Part shown: positions 63,570-64,000 of the stretch, one piece after another
Layout of the letters: each line of letters starts with the position of its first letter
Position numbering within the stretch: position 1 is the first letter of the stretch
Assembly: GCF_000314005.1 (NCBI RefSeq)
Contig: NZ_JH980292.1
Coordinates: 2,559,725 to 2,623,724 of the forward strand
Length of the DNA stretch: 64,000 bases
Source: Spirulina subsalsa PCC 9445
GTDB lineage: Bacteria > Cyanobacteriota > Cyanobacteriia > Cyanobacteriales > Spirulinaceae
Direction: 5' to 3'
Position numbers and translations under genes: made by a program
The notes under the pieces: generated by a model
Databases searched by the model: none
Seen by the model: only the letters and a program-made list of their open reading frames with translations
Told to the model about the DNA's origin: nothing

Positions 63570-64000
63570 ATGTTTCAAGCGACCCGTCGCCGTTTAGCCC
63601 TTTGGTATACTGCCGTTACCGCGATTTTGCTCTTGTTATTTGCTACAGGAATGTATACCTATGTTCGCAATACCCTAATTGAACGGATAGACGACACTTT
63701 AAAGCACGTTGTGGAAGTGGTGGAACGGTCTTTAGTGATTGAAACCTTTGCTGCCGGAGAGGGAGGAGATCGGGTGAATGTTGAGGCGAGTTTTCGCAAT
63801 AATGCCCAAGTGATGGAGGATGATCACATTGACCTAGAGTGGTTTAGTCCTACAGGGGAACTCTTGTGGTCTACCTTTTCCGCTCCTCCTCTAATTCCCT
63901 TACAGGTCAATCGTACAGGCAAAACGATTTATCTTTCTAATGACAATTTATTACGTCAAGTGACCCAACGAGTGGAACAAGGTCGCCAAGTGTTGGGATA
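63570..64000 (+). CDS. Sensor histidine kinase, N-terminal part, cut by the window edge
   Basis: Open from ATG at 63570 to the window end (143 codons). It begins MFQATRRRLALWY, then a membrane segment (VTAILLLLFATGMYTYV), then a periplasmic sensor with DTLKHVVEVVERSL and EWFSPTGELLWST. This N-terminus is typical of cyanobacterial two-component sensors of the short-loop type. HAMP, H box and ATPase domain must lie beyond the window; kinase identity is inferred. Confidence 0.8.
   Translation, partial: MFQATRRRLALWYTAVTAILLLLFATGMYTYVRNTLIERIDDTLKHVVEVVERSLVIETFAAGEGGDRVNVEASFRNNAQVMEDDHIDLEWFSPTGELLWSTFSAPPLIPLQVNRTGKTIYLSNDNLLRQVTQRVEQGRQVLG

Overview
This is a cyanobacterial chromosome segment. 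It carries psaA and psaB, a relative of the orange carotenoid protein system, dense HIP1 octamers (GCGATCGC) and short tandem heptanucleotide repeats. It also has many multi-PAS signalling proteins and pentapeptide or TPR proteins. The heptamer repeats, large kinases, fermentative genes and a LOV-type cyclase suggest a filamentous, mat-forming, non-heterocystous type; that lineage guess is inference. No prophage, CRISPR array or rRNA was seen. The mobile DNA is small: a tnpB remnant, dispersed hairpins resembling IS200/IS605 right ends, a two-copy repeat, a MITE and an attachment-like tRNA fragment.

Layout. 1-0.54 kb: the last codons of a helical carotenoid protein, then an OCP C-terminal-domain homologue, i.e. 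a split orange carotenoid protein pair. 0.6-3.2 kb: a nickel/cobalt ECF uptake operon (cbiQ, cbiM, a NikL-like protein) without its ATPase. 3.3-8.4 kb: TPR protein, secreted protein, HAD phosphatase, alpha/beta hydrolase, and thiC with a TPP riboswitch. 8.5-14.8 kb: a repeat element, META protein, 1300-residue hybrid kinase, pentapeptide protein and an unlisted 53-codon gene. 15.3-17.9 kb: tRNA-Ser, a conserved protein of unknown function, the tnpB remnant abutting a DUF2059 gene, and the second repeat copy. 18-26 kb: malic enzyme, lipoprotein, phosphodiester glycosidase, S9 peptidase, and a beta-lactamase-fold hydrolase in an operon with a kinase. 27-34 kb: two AT-rich GT-C-type membrane proteins, an SBP-PAS-GGDEF-EAL protein and a DUF2358 protein. 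34.3-39 kb: psaA-psaB. 39.5-45 kb: a lipoprotein with four 69-residue repeats, then an operon of two receiver-kinase proteins and an MFS transporter.

45.3-51.8 kb is the most interesting region. Read along the minus strand it is adhE, a thioredoxin-like [2Fe-2S] protein, a PAS protein, a SpoIIE-type phosphatase, a hydrogenase maturation protease, hypA and hypB, ending in a strong terminator. The middle three genes resemble a module known beside [FeFe]-hydrogenases of anaerobes. Here it sits between a fermentative alcohol dehydrogenase and [NiFe]-hydrogenase maturation genes, suggesting redox control of dark fermentation and hydrogen metabolism. The nickel transporter at 1.3-3.2 kb may serve the same enzyme.

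52-64 kb: coiled-coil protein, Na+/Ca2+ exchanger, a MITE with terminal inverted repeats and a 7-bp target duplication, rpsF, an FAH-family enzyme, an ABC-2 permease, a PAS-LOV-adenylate cyclase (a probable photoactivated cyclase), tRNA-Phe, an XRE regulator, tRNA-Leu overlapped by an M48 peptidase gene, a TPR protein, an A-type Fe-S carrier, a large unknown protein, a 50-codon conserved small gene and the start of a histidine kinase cut by the window edge.
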